A stretch of 40,271 nucleotides of DNA. Origin: an uncultured Alphaproteobacteria bacterium (lineage in GTDB: Bacteria > Pseudomonadota > Alphaproteobacteria > RF32 > CAG-239). Both the position numbers and the translations under genes were made by a program. Below are positions 16,701-23,317 of the stretch, piece after piece. The notes under the pieces are model-generated. The model had not been told where the DNA came from and did no database searches. It worked only from the letters and a program-made list of their open reading frames with translations. The stretch covers positions 1 to 40,271 of the forward strand of contig CALXTW010000015.1 in NCBI GenBank assembly GCA_944391515.1. The letters are read 5' to 3'. How positions within the stretch are numbered: position 1 is the first letter of the stretch; each line of letters opens with the position of its first letter.

Positions 16701-17271
16701 ACACACAGGTTCCTTAGGTTATACTGTTGATGGCAAGAACTTCACTTCAACTTGCAAGACCAACTTGTTGGTTGAGCAGGTCGTAAATCCGAATGTTCCG
16801 TCTGAATGGGGAGCTGTGAAAGGCTTCGGTGGTTGGACTTTGGTATATGATCCAAACGTTGGCAACTATGGTACCTTCAGAGAATGTATCATCATCAACT
16901 TTGAAAAAGGTAAGTGGATGATTCTTGACAACAACTGGAGTGATACCAGCAACTTCTTCACTTGGGATGTTTGCTACGACAGCAACCAAATCAGAAGTGC
17001 AGCCAAGTTGGATAACGGAACCTTCTTCCCGGCAACCTTAACGCTTGACGGTACCGGTTGGACGTATATTGCCGAACCCAAAGGAGGCAGTGCTAAGGCC
17101 GTACCAATGTCTCAGAACCAAGCTCTCCTCGCAGGAATTAAGAACTTTACCGGTGACAACACCGCACAAGTTACCCCTGAAAGAGGAGGATACGGGACAC
17201 TAAATGGAAACAGACTCTCTGTCTATAACAAAGCAGGAGTACTCGTTTTCACAATAGTGTCTAAAAAATAA
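13759..17271 (+). CDS. Very large Bacteroidota-like surface lipoprotein, 1170 aa
   Basis: No named family is recognised. The lipobox MWSC gives lipidated Cys24, followed by SGSEIYGDEPTPGPTDPT, a Pro-rich tether. The body is beta-rich. Two similar blocks at about residues 342-450 and 706-815 share the pattern F-x-G, V-x-D-x-x-G-x-E-x-x-F, W-x-F, RKL-x-TS and a DNY/NDY motif, so the protein is built from repeated beta domains. A Ser/Thr/Gly linker (about 880-905) precedes a further domain, and residues 1012-1137 form the C-terminal domain shared with the 646-aa lipoprotein (PSEWG to IKNF-TGDNTA). The start codon follows an A-rich, SD-free leader. It forms its own transcription unit. Surface adhesin or glycan binding is a guess. 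Confidence 0.8.
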   Translation: MKKFFEFAVAATIVALCTVIMWSCSGSEIYGDEPTPGPTDPTVESVERNNCTENVVNSYTADNAEIKTRAVAVPQGNYEALISAKSVHQFIADVFYTDGSVKQDSAAYTVTNTVKGYGLKKTRYARSIKVFEKWNEQSTTLEDGRVVRAYSFNGEQGGEVFKLSTIDEQTCSDESVTIKGQKFDELCKNHWTSRKLVEVKPVYLNQDSAEFQKYRIDFIFNDALAYGTDAKGVDNRKVEFTMHGEKVWVAKEGEDPEIPDTPDEVIAYTVKDKGFEFVKDSISTETKQKITVSKAWIQFEKLLSTGEVKLAYRPEVMLYCRVDTPAYQVPVKVADFNIEDLSPEKYSNIAYGEADPRGYNISVRKYSQKFVTRTNKAQFTFDGQSEQATVVDSLGIEHQFENRTWSFNDLGSKADDMADIDGQSRKLLTSNISATFNSRTDNYKGQAELWKMKDGQNKTGIDVINERPVIKGDKVVIEFDKETKYNDGSRDTIFNLVFDPNYKVTTEDPIPVKNRDYARKSMEAAIKLVKKSTTENGNFKWQACQYSNTFEYIGFNNALQAYVPESVIYTDEDGLSDELQIPAWTLNWVKFAKSDKNEGDDKNQIYTDSIHYQFNLAETITPIKPTQLLRATISSDDPQDPSAIRYEYGPKEYRVINTQTIYVYRLKYAIYDDGSRKEIGEVGHNISFYINTPQDEEKIVSSLNINKLEPSYGNKVQTSETLDGAYTVYSYKKEAVTRSSQSTHVFTGYWDEVIYTDEFGQEIDFTVFEWQFSEVSGTFSDLAEENNYERKLFTSVMNGKFIDSNDYTVKVIFKKEKEEKKLQAVEYGNHGITYVSGNTWNAWQEYTKIYSDGSREETKANVDLTYAITPEGEKDEKLAEAQAPHTGVTPGASSTSTRSGGSNITVTTTKQSYTEDYTVFKNKHTAVSETAAYSAVEDGVNIKFNFDAVNLSNIAHNSDNSNSLTKSGTKNVGGVTYDVYPHTGSLGYTVDGKNFTSTCKTNLLVEQVVNPNVPSEWGAVKGFGGWTLVYDPNVGNYGTFRECIIINFEKGKWMILDNNWSDTSNFFTWDVCYDSNQIRSAAKLDNGTFFPATLTLDGTGWTYIAEPKGGSAKAVPMSQNQALLAGIKNFTGDNTAQVTPERGGYGTLNGNRLSVYNKAGVLVFTIVSKK

Positions 17272-17332
17272 GTTAAACCCGCCTCCCGCAACCACGGTAG
17301 GCATAAAAAATATTTTACCATGAAACAAAAGG

Positions 17333-17366
17333 AAAAGGTCGCCCGCATCTGTCGGCGGCCTTTTCT
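17333..17366 (+). terminator. Terminator of the 1170-aa lipoprotein gene
   Basis: AAAAGGTCGCC (17333-17343) pairs with GGCGGCCTTTT (17354-17364), an 11-bp stem including one G-T pair, ending in a T run. Confidence 0.8.
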
Positions 17367-17367
17367 G

Positions 17368-17517
17368 ACTCTACAACCTCAATATCCCAATTATAGTTCC
17401 TTCCATTCTCTCCAAATCTTTCTCTATTATTTTATCTTCCTTACAACTACTACTCTTTTTCAACTACTCCTTCCCACCATAAATTTCCCTTTTCATCACT
17501 ATTTCTCAAAAAAATTA
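17368..17517 (+). other. Nearly G-free pyrimidine-rich intergenic tract
   Basis: Across about 150 bases only one G occurs (17396), while C is frequent and the tract is mainly pyrimidine. It lies directly after a strong intrinsic terminator and before the next promoter. No convincing gene is present. The composition fits a Rho utilisation site or an unstructured RNA spacer. Confidence 0.5.
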
Positions 17518-17604
17518 GACTAAATATTTTTTTAGTTTTCGCGTTAATTCGCTGTTAACTCCTTTGTGTTATATAAAAAAAAATATATTTTTGTAAAATA
17601 ATGC

Positions 17605-17633
17605 TTGCTTTTTAGAAAAAAATAGTGTATGTT
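17605..17633 (+). promoter_or_regulatory. Candidate promoter of the outer-membrane protein gene at 17674
   Basis: TTGCTT (17605-17610) and TATGTT (17628-17633) are 17 bases apart, giving a leader of about 35 bases before ATG. Confidence 0.5.
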
Positions 17634-17673
17634 TAGACAAAATTTAAGATTTATCTAGTTTTGGAGTTAAAAC

Positions 17674-18303
17674 ATGAACAACAAATTTTTAATGGCAGCC
17701 TCCGCATTAGCAATATCTCTATGCCTTGCGAATGAAGCCCTTGCCTCTTGTGATGGTCCATACCTCGCAGTTCGTGGTGGTGTTGCCAACCACACCCTTG
17801 GCGATAAGGACGAAAATGTCGCAACTGACGAAAAATTAGACATAGATGACAACTCCATGATGTTTAGCGGTGCACTTGGTTATCGTTGGGGATACTTCCG
17901 TTTTGAGGCTGAGTATGTCTACCGTAAAGACACCGAAGATTCTCAAACCAAAATCACATCAGGCGTTGCCAATGTATTTGTAACCCAACGTTCTGCTGAA
18001 TTTTCTTCAGAATCCTACATGGCAAACGTTTATTGGGATTTATCTCCTTATACAATGTTTACCCCATATGTTTCTGCTGGTCTTGGTTTAACTCGTTTGG
18101 AATATACTTTCAAAAACACCGGACTTCCCACTGTGGAATATGAAGAAGACAACTTCACTTGGTCTGTCGGCGGTGGTTTATCTGCCCAAGTTACCACACG
18201 TTTCAACATTGATGTTGGTTATCGTTACTATGATATGGGCGAAATTGCTGATGGTGATATTCACAATCACGAAGTTTACGGCGGTGTTCGTTACGTTTTC
18301 TAA
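17674..18303 (+). CDS. Outer-membrane beta-barrel protein (Omp_b-brl / opacity-like)
   Basis: The 209-aa protein has a signal peptide cleaved after ALAS (residue about 25) and then about eight amphipathic strands (YLAVRGGVANHTLG, GALGYRWGYFRFEAEY, FTPYVSAGLGLTRLEY, FNIDVGYRYYDMGEI). It ends in VRYVF, the C-terminal Phe signal for outer-membrane assembly. This matches small 8-strand alphaproteobacterial OMPs of the Omp_b-brl type. GGAG stands seven bases before ATG, the native start style, in contrast with the lipoprotein genes just upstream. It is monocistronic and ends at a bidirectional terminator shared with fliP. It probably contributes to outer-membrane structure or host contact. Confidence 0.88.
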   Translation: MNNKFLMAASALAISLCLANEALASCDGPYLAVRGGVANHTLGDKDENVATDEKLDIDDNSMMFSGALGYRWGYFRFEAEYVYRKDTEDSQTKITSGVANVFVTQRSAEFSSESYMANVYWDLSPYTMFTPYVSAGLGLTRLEYTFKNTGLPTVEYEEDNFTWSVGGGLSAQVTTRFNIDVGYRYYDMGEIADGDIHNHEVYGGVRYVF

Positions 18304-18321
18304 AATTTTAATATAAGATTA

Positions 18322-18352
18322 TAAAAAAAGGTCTCAGCAGAGACCTTTTTTT
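18322..18352. terminator. Bidirectional terminator between the OMP gene and fliP
   Basis: AAAAAAAGGTCTC-AGCA-GAGACCTTTTTTT has A and T runs on both sides, so it can stop transcription from the plus-strand OMP gene and the minus-strand fliOP pair. Confidence 0.85.
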
Positions 18353-18362
18353 ATACGCTTTC

Positions 18363-19106
18363 TTACTTAAAGGATTGAACGAGTGATCCTGCCAGCATAT
18401 ACCATCCGTCCACCAATACAAAGAAAATAACCTTAAATGGCAGAGCCAATACCGTCGGTGGCAACATCATCATACCCATTGACATTAAGATTGAAGCAAT
18501 CACCATATCAATAATCAAGAAAGGAATAAAAATCAAAAATCCGATTTCAAAAGCGCGGCGCAATTCACTAATCATAAAAGCCGGAATTGCCACTTTCAAA
18601 GGAGTCTCTTCAATAGTTTCTGCCGGCTTTTCTTTTGCCAAATCCGTAAAGAGCAACAAATCCTTTTCTCTGGTATTTTTCACCATAAATTCTTTAATCG
18701 GTTGTGAGGCTTTTTCAAGTCCTTCGGTAATTTCCAACTTCTCCTCATACATTGGCTTGATTCCCTCTTCCCATGCTCTTTCAAAAGTCGGCGCCATCAC
18801 AAACATGGTCAAAAACAACGCCAAAGAAAGAAGCACCATATTCGGCGGGGTTGAGTTTGTGGCCAAAGCACTTCGGGTAATGGAAAAGACCACGATGATA
18901 CGGGTAAAAGATGTCATCATCACCAATATACTCGGCGCAATAGAAAGCACCGTAATCATCAAAATAATATTAAAGATTCGTGCTGTAGCCGAACCTGTCG
19001 GTTGATCTTGCACATTCAAACTAATAGTCTGAGCATAAGCTGTTCCGCCAACAGCCAAACAAATAAACAACGCCCAAAGAGCAATACGAAAAACTTTTTT
19101 TGACAT
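18363..19106 (-). CDS. fliP: Flagellar type III export apparatus protein FliP
   Basis: This 247-aa inner-membrane protein forms, with FliQ and FliR, the export gate of the flagellar secretion system. It has a cleavable signal peptide (about residues 1-25, ending AYAQ) and then four membrane segments typical of FliP. Conserved stretches are LSIAPSILVMMTSFTRIIVV and VAIPAFMISELRRAFEIGF, plus VDGWYMLAGSLVQSF at the end. The ATG overlaps the stop of the upstream fliO in TAATG, so translation is coupled. No other flagellar genes are in the window, so fliOP stands apart from the main cluster or the organism keeps scattered flagellar genes. Confidence 0.95.
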   Translation of the reverse strand: MSKKVFRIALWALFICLAVGGTAYAQTISLNVQDQPTGSATARIFNIILMITVLSIAPSILVMMTSFTRIIVVFSITRSALATNSTPPNMVLLSLALFLTMFVMAPTFERAWEEGIKPMYEEKLEITEGLEKASQPIKEFMVKNTREKDLLLFTDLAKEKPAETIEETPLKVAIPAFMISELRRAFEIGFLIFIPFLIIDMVIASILMSMGMMMLPPTVLALPFKVIFFVLVDGWYMLAGSLVQSFK

Positions 19107-19393
19107 TACTTACTGACCTTTTTCACATCACTTGTTTCGAGTAAAAGACTTTGATTGGGATTGAGCAACAACAACAACTCTTTATCGTCTTTTTGTACCA
19201 AAGCCAGAGAATTACGGCTATCGATTCTCTTTATTTCCACCACATTAAGCCTCTGCCCGACTTGCAAATTCTTAAACCAACTGCAGTTTTTACCCTTCAT
19301 CTGACAATATTTCAACCCCCATACCGAAACCAGCAACAATCCCAGTACAAAAGCCAATGACAACAAGGCATTCAGAAGCAACATCCAATCCAT
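19106..19393 (-). CDS. fliO: Flagellar biosynthesis protein FliO
   Basis: From ATG at 19393, with AGGA seven bases upstream, the protein is 95 aa. It has one N-terminal membrane helix (MLLLNALLSLAFVLGLLLV) and a short cytoplasmic domain with the FliO pattern LQVGQRLNVVEIKRID followed by LALVQKDDKELLLLL. FliO is a small, poorly conserved factor that helps FliP assemble. Upstream in-frame codons run to 19525, but they overlap the divergent gene at 19472 and lack an SD. Its position directly before fliP, with a TAATG overlap, supports the call. Confidence 0.85.
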   Translation of the reverse strand: MDWMLLLNALLSLAFVLGLLLVSVWGLKYCQMKGKNCSWFKNLQVGQRLNVVEIKRIDSRNSLALVQKDDKELLLLLNPNQSLLLETSDVKKVSK

Positions 19394-19471
19394 TATTTTA
19401 TTCCTACCAAATAATCCCGTGAGCCAAAGTAGCATATTGTATTTTAAATAGCAATATGCTAGCGTCTGCTC

Positions 19472-20005
19472 ATGAACAAAGAAAATATAAATAAAGACCC
19501 CGAACGCACCACCGGAGACTTGCAATCTCTGGCGAAAAGCATTTTGCCATTAGCCAAAGCCGTACTTGGTAAAAAGGGGTTTGTTGAAACAGATATTTTA
19601 ACCAATTGGCCTGATATCATCGGCGAAGATTTAGCCAATTTCACTTCGCCAATAAAAATAGATTTTAAACCGCAACAACGTCTCAACGGCATTTTGCATT
19701 TAGAAGTTCCGAGTGGAGCTTTTGCGCTCGAAGTTCAGCACAAAGAAAAAATTATCTTACAAAAAATCAATACCTATTTTGGCTACAATGCCGTCTCAAG
19801 TATTAGAATAATTCAAAATCCAAATTTTCAAATTTCTACCCCCAAAGCCCCAAAAAAAGTCGAAAAACTTGTAACTCCCGAAGAAGAAAATTATATCCAA
19901 GCATTAGCAGAAGAAATAAATCGTCCTGACTTAAAAGAAATATTAATAAAATTAGGGCAAAGTGTATTTACGGATAACAATCAAAAAGAGAAGAAAAAAT
20001 CATGA
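19472..20005 (+). CDS. DciA-like DUF721 protein
   Basis: This 177-aa protein belongs to DUF721, whose members include DciA, the loader of the replicative helicase DnaB in bacteria that lack DnaC. The core spans about residues 15-115: WPDIIGEDLANFTSPIKI, then LNGILHLEVPSGAFALEVQH and a KINTYFGY segment, as in the family. The C-terminal 60 residues are charged and less conserved. It overlaps the DsbA-like gene by four bases (ATGA). DUF721 followed by a DsbA gene is an arrangement I know from alphaproteobacteria. It is divergent from fliO. Family membership is good; the helicase-loading role is inferred from the family. Confidence 0.82.
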   Translation: MNKENINKDPERTTGDLQSLAKSILPLAKAVLGKKGFVETDILTNWPDIIGEDLANFTSPIKIDFKPQQRLNGILHLEVPSGAFALEVQHKEKIILQKINTYFGYNAVSSIRIIQNPNFQISTPKAPKKVEKLVTPEEENYIQALAEEINRPDLKEILIKLGQSVFTDNNQKEKKKS

Positions 20006-20754
20006 GTTTTGAAAATATCATAAAAAAATTAAGTGCATTTATAGCTGCTTTTATTGTCTTTTTTATTGCCGCCGGCATGTATTTGAGCTGGAAGGGTTTT
20101 ATTATGCAACCCGACGGCAAAATTGTTTTGGTCAAACAGGCCCAAGCCTCAACTCTAGATTCTGATACAGATGAAAACATATCCACCCCGCTGGCCAAAA
20201 ACATTGCCTTATCTCTGCCTAAGGGACCGATTCTGGGTTCACCAAAAGCTCCTCTGACACTTTATGAATTTTCTTCTTTTGGCTGTTCACATTGTGCAGA
20301 TTTTCACCTCAATACTTTACCCCAACTTGAGCAAGATTATATCTCCAAAGGCAAGTTAAAAGTAATTTTTGTAAACTTTCCCTTGGAGCGCAAATCCATG
20401 CAAGGAGCACTCATTGCTAAATGCATTCCCGATGATAACTACTATGAATTCATTAAAACCGCCTTTAAAAACCAAAGAGAATGGTATTTTTCCTCTAACA
20501 GTGAAAAAGTATTTGCCGACTATGCTGCGCTTAATGGTTTAAGCCGTGAAAAAGCGGCTGAATGCCTACGCAATGATGCAAATGCTCAAGACATAATAGA
20601 GATTCGCCAACAAGCAATGGATAGACTCAAAATTAACGGTACACCTTCGTTTTTGTTGACTTCAAACAACAATCGAGAAGTAATTTACGGCGTTCCAGGT
20701 TATGAATCTTTGCAAAAACTCTTGGATAAAAGATTAGCTTCCTCAAAAAATTAA
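20002..20754 (+). CDS. DsbA-family thiol:disulfide oxidoreductase
   Basis: This 250-aa protein has an N-terminal membrane anchor (about residues 10-32) that exports a thioredoxin-fold domain to the periplasm. The redox site is CSHC (Cys95 and Cys98) in FSSFGCSHCADFH, and the cis-proline loop is GTPSF. The domain is the DsbA/Com1-like type (PF13462-like) found in alphaproteobacteria, and it may form or isomerise disulfides in exported proteins such as the Cys-rich ones encoded later in this window. Translation is coupled to the DUF721 gene by an ATGA overlap, and atpI starts 23 bases after its stop. Confidence 0.9.
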   Translation: MSFENIIKKLSAFIAAFIVFFIAAGMYLSWKGFIMQPDGKIVLVKQAQASTLDSDTDENISTPLAKNIALSLPKGPILGSPKAPLTLYEFSSFGCSHCADFHLNTLPQLEQDYISKGKLKVIFVNFPLERKSMQGALIAKCIPDDNYYEFIKTAFKNQREWYFSSNSEKVFADYAALNGLSREKAAECLRNDANAQDIIEIRQQAMDRLKINGTPSFLLTSNNNREVIYGVPGYESLQKLLDKRLASSKN

Positions 20755-20777
20755 TAAGAAAGTAACTTTTGAGGTTT

Positions 20778-21092
20778 ATGTTAAAACCAATGAAAAAGAT
20801 ACCTGAAGATATTAAGCAAATGGATGAACGCATCCAAAAACTTAAAGCTAAGGAATATCTTGCTGGTTCCAAGCAAGAAGAAACAGATTATTCTCGCGCC
20901 AGCAAGATAGGCTTTCGCATAGGAACAGAATTAATCTCAGGCGTATTGGTTGGCGGAGCAATCGGCTATATATTAGATGAAATATTTGCCACCCGTCCCA
21001 TTTTGCTGATTATATTTTTGTTTTTTGGCGGTATTGCAGGTTTTCTAAACGTTTATCGCTTTGTAAAAAGCATTGAAAAACAAGAGGAGTAA
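20778..21092 (+). CDS. atpI: ATP synthase assembly protein AtpI
   Basis: AtpI helps assemble the c-ring of the F-type ATP synthase. From ATG at 20778 the protein is 104 aa: a charged N-terminal third (MKKIPEDIKQMDERIQKLKAK) and two membrane helices (about residues 50-68 and 75-95), with FRIGTELISGVLVGGAIGYILDEIF typical of the family split across the first helix. GAGG lies just 3 bases before this ATG; a second ATG at 20790 would be 15 bases away, so the exact start is uncertain. It is first of the Fo genes and may share a transcript with the dsbA-type gene. Confidence 0.88.
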   Translation: MLKPMKKIPEDIKQMDERIQKLKAKEYLAGSKQEETDYSRASKIGFRIGTELISGVLVGGAIGYILDEIFATRPILLIIFLFFGGIAGFLNVYRFVKSIEKQEE

Positions 21093-21094
21093 CA

Positions 21095-21817
21095 ATGTCT
21101 AACCCGATGGAACAATTTGTCATCAAACCACTCATTCCGATAGAAGTTGGCGGGATTGACATTTCTTTTACCAATTCATCGCTTTTCATGGTTTTAACAG
21201 TCGTTATTTCCACTATGTTATTTGCCCTGTGTTTGAGAAAGCGTCGTATTATTCCCAACATGTCGCAATCGATAGCCGAAAGCGTATATTCGTTTATTGC
21301 CTCACTCATAAAAGAAAATATTGGAGTAGAGGGATTAAAATACTTTTATCTGATTTTTACAATATTCTTATTTGTAGCATTTGGTAACTTACTTGGTCTG
21401 TTTCCTTATGCCTTTACCTTTACTTCGCATTTAGCAGCAGTTGGTGGTTTATCCTTAATTGCGCTTATGTTTAACATAGCAATTGGTATTAAGAAGAAAA
21501 AATTAGGCTGGCTCAGAACCTTTATGCCCAAAGGCATACCCTTCGCATTAGCCCCATTAATTATACCGATTGAAACCATATCCTTTTTATCAAAACCGTT
21601 TAGTTTAACAGTACGTTTGGTTGCCAACATGACTGTTGGGCATATTATGTTAAAAATCATTGCCGGTTTTGTTATAGCTTTAGGCGTAGGAGGAATTATT
21701 CCTTTGGCCTTTGATGCCTGCATCATTGTCTTTGAAATCTTCATAGCCTTGCTGCAAGCATTTATCTATACAGTTCTAAGCTGTATTTATTTAGGTGACG
21801 CATTGCATAGTCACTAA
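21095..21817 (+). CDS. atpB: ATP synthase Fo subunit a
   Basis: This 240-aa integral membrane protein forms the proton half-channels beside the c-ring. The essential arginine of helix 5 is Arg174, in LTVRLVANMTVGH. The preceding segment PIETISFLSKPFS and the N-terminal MEQFVIKPLIP are alphaproteobacterial in type. GAGGAG stands about five bases before ATG. It follows atpI after two bases and precedes atpE by 64 bases, in the order I-a-c-b'-b that is typical when F1 genes are elsewhere. Confidence 0.97.
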   Translation: MSNPMEQFVIKPLIPIEVGGIDISFTNSSLFMVLTVVISTMLFALCLRKRRIIPNMSQSIAESVYSFIASLIKENIGVEGLKYFYLIFTIFLFVAFGNLLGLFPYAFTFTSHLAAVGGLSLIALMFNIAIGIKKKKLGWLRTFMPKGIPFALAPLIIPIETISFLSKPFSLTVRLVANMTVGHIMLKIIAGFVIALGVGGIIPLAFDACIIVFEIFIALLQAFIYTVLSCIYLGDALHSH

Positions 21818-21881
21818 CTATAATTATGTAGAATTTAAAACAAAGAAAGTCTCAAATGGCTTTTAACTAAAGGAGAAAGAA

Positions 21882-22103
21882 ATGGAACCTATGGCATATA
21901 TTGGCGCTGGTATGTGCGCTTTGTCAATGATGGCGGCAGCTTGGGGTGTGTCTCAAGTATGGACCACAATCATTTCAACAGTTGGACGCAATCCGCAAGT
22001 CAAAAAAGATGTAGATATCTATGGCTGGGCAGGTTTCGCCGCTGTTGAAGCTATTGCACTTTATGCATTGGTTATTGCACTTGTAATGCTGACCGGACAA
22101 TAA
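21882..22103 (+). CDS. atpE: ATP synthase Fo subunit c
   Basis: This 73-aa hairpin protein makes up the rotor ring. Helix 2 carries the ion-binding Glu56 in FAAVEAIALYALVIAL, the proton type (Ala, not Ser/Thr, after Glu). The polar loop RNPQVKK is present at about residues 36-42. Helix 1 is odd: the usual GxGxGxG packing motif appears as MAAAWGVSQVW, with most glycines replaced. GGAG lies upstream of ATG. A strong hairpin follows the stop and may set a higher level of this subunit relative to b' and b. Confidence 0.95.
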   Translation: MEPMAYIGAGMCALSMMAAAWGVSQVWTTIISTVGRNPQVKKDVDIYGWAGFAAVEAIALYALVIALVMLTGQ

Positions 22104-22108
22104 ACAAC

Positions 22109-22146
22109 AAACCTCTTCAGGCAACGCTGAGCGTTGCCTGAGGTTT
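22109..22146 (+). promoter_or_regulatory. Intercistronic hairpin between atpE and atpF'
   Basis: AAACCT and CAGGCAACGC pair with GCGTTGCCTG and AGGTTT, about 16 bp with a small internal loop and a 3-base tip. No T run follows (AGCAATAAAAC), so it is probably a stabiliser or processing element rather than a full terminator. Confidence 0.7.
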
Positions 22147-22172
22147 AGCAATAAAACAAGGAGTTACGAGGT

Positions 22173-22655
22173 ATGCCTCAACTTGATAGTTCAACATTTA
22201 CATCACAAATATTTTGGTTACTGATTTGTTTTTTCAGCATGATGTTTATCATGTCCAAATTCATCATTCCCAGAATAGCCGAAGTAATGGAACGCAGACA
22301 AAGCAAAATAGATGGTTACCTAAACAAAGCCAACCACTTCAAACAAGAAGCGGAAGAAACTTTGCAAAAATATCAAGATGCACTATCCAAAGCAACCCTT
22401 TCTGCCAATCAATCTTTGGTAGACACAAAAGAAGAAATGAATCGTCTCATCTCACAAAAGCAAAGTGAATTAGAAAGCACACTTCAAAAAAGAATAAAAG
22501 AAGGAGAAGAAACAATTAATTCAGAAAAAGAAAAAGCTCTAAAAGAAGTAAGAGGAATTTCTGAAAAACTCGCCCTGGACATTATCAAAAAGATAGGAAT
22601 AACAGGGATTGAGAGTTCTGACATTAAAGCAACACTGAAAGAATTCAAAAACTAA
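22173..22655 (+). CDS. ATP synthase Fo subunit b'
   Basis: This 160-aa peripheral-stalk subunit has one N-terminal membrane helix (about residues 9-30, TSQIFWLLICFFSMMFIMS) followed by RIAEVMERRQSKIDGYLNKA and a long charged coiled coil. The MPQLDSSTF start is typical of b' in photosynthetic and other alphaproteobacteria, where b and b' form a heterodimer linking Fo to F1. AAGGAG lies nine bases before ATG. It comes right after the hairpin at 22109 and 14 bases before atpF. Confidence 0.93.
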   Translation: MPQLDSSTFTSQIFWLLICFFSMMFIMSKFIIPRIAEVMERRQSKIDGYLNKANHFKQEAEETLQKYQDALSKATLSANQSLVDTKEEMNRLISQKQSELESTLQKRIKEGEETINSEKEKALKEVRGISEKLALDIIKKIGITGIESSDIKATLKEFKN

Positions 22656-22669
22656 CAAGGTAAAAAGGC

Positions 22670-23278
22670 ATGGATAAAACATCAGCGGGAAAAGAATTGA
22701 TTGAAGCCACACAAAATGCTGTGATGGAAGCAGCCCAAAATGTTTCCAATATGATAGGACAAACAACTCATGAAATAGAAGGACATAATGAGGCCTTTTA
22801 TATGGGGGCCGAATTTTGGGTAGCGGCAGCCTTTGTTTTGGTTGTGATTGCGTTGGCTCAACCTGTTGGCAAAACAATAGCCTTTATGCTCAGAAAAAGG
22901 ATTTCCAATATTATCAATCGTATTGATGAAGCCTCCCAATTGCAAGTTGATGCCCAAAAACTTTTGGCAGACTATCAACGTAAATTTCTTAATGCTCAAG
23001 ACGAAGCCAATGAAATCTTAAAAAAAGCACAAAAAGAAGTTGAGTACGTCAAAACCGAAAGCCTAAGCAAACTTGAGCAAGAAATGAAAATAAAGACCAA
23101 CGAGGCTGATGAAAGATTAAATTCAGCCAAAGAAAAGGCCGCGCAAGAAATTACAGCACTCACCAGCGAACTAACCATCAAAGCCGTTCGCCAAACCATT
23201 TTCAACAAATTAGGCAAGAGCGAAAAATCAAAATTAATTGATAATTCAATCGCTTTACTCGGAAAAATAAAAGTATAA
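22670..23278 (+). CDS. atpF: ATP synthase Fo subunit b
   Basis: This 202-aa subunit pairs with b' in the peripheral stalk. The membrane helix is at about residues 48-66 (EFWVAAAFVLVVIALAQP), followed by VGKTIAFMLRKRISNIINRIDEA and a long coiled coil ending near the F1-delta contact. About 45 residues precede the helix, longer than usual for b, and they look helical and polar. A weak AAGG is found before ATG. It is the last gene of the operon and ends at a strong bidirectional terminator; the F1 genes must be elsewhere. Confidence 0.93.
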   Translation: MDKTSAGKELIEATQNAVMEAAQNVSNMIGQTTHEIEGHNEAFYMGAEFWVAAAFVLVVIALAQPVGKTIAFMLRKRISNIINRIDEASQLQVDAQKLLADYQRKFLNAQDEANEILKKAQKEVEYVKTESLSKLEQEMKIKTNEADERLNSAKEKAAQEITALTSELTIKAVRQTIFNKLGKSEKSKLIDNSIALLGKIKV

Positions 23279-23281
23279 GCT

Positions 23282-23312
23282 AAAAAAAACACCGCCAAGC
23301 GGTGTTTTTTTT
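23282..23312. terminator. Bidirectional terminator between atpF and pheA
   Basis: ACACCGC-CAA-GCGGTGT is flanked by A and T runs on both sides and lies between the convergent atpF and pheA stops. Confidence 0.85.
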
Positions 23313-23317
23313 TATTT

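Noticed and set aside
17320..17523. A 67-codon plus-strand open frame after the 1170-aa lipoprotein gene
   Set aside because: It runs through the terminator hairpin and the G-free tract; its low-complexity Phe/Leu/Thr/Ser content follows from pyrimidine-rich DNA.
10000..17600. Assembly chimera explaining the Bacteroidota-like block
   Set aside because: Sigma70-type promoters precede the genes, and similarly SD-less genes also lie at 0.8-3 kb and 38.7 kb, so scattered transfer is more likely. Read mapping would settle it.
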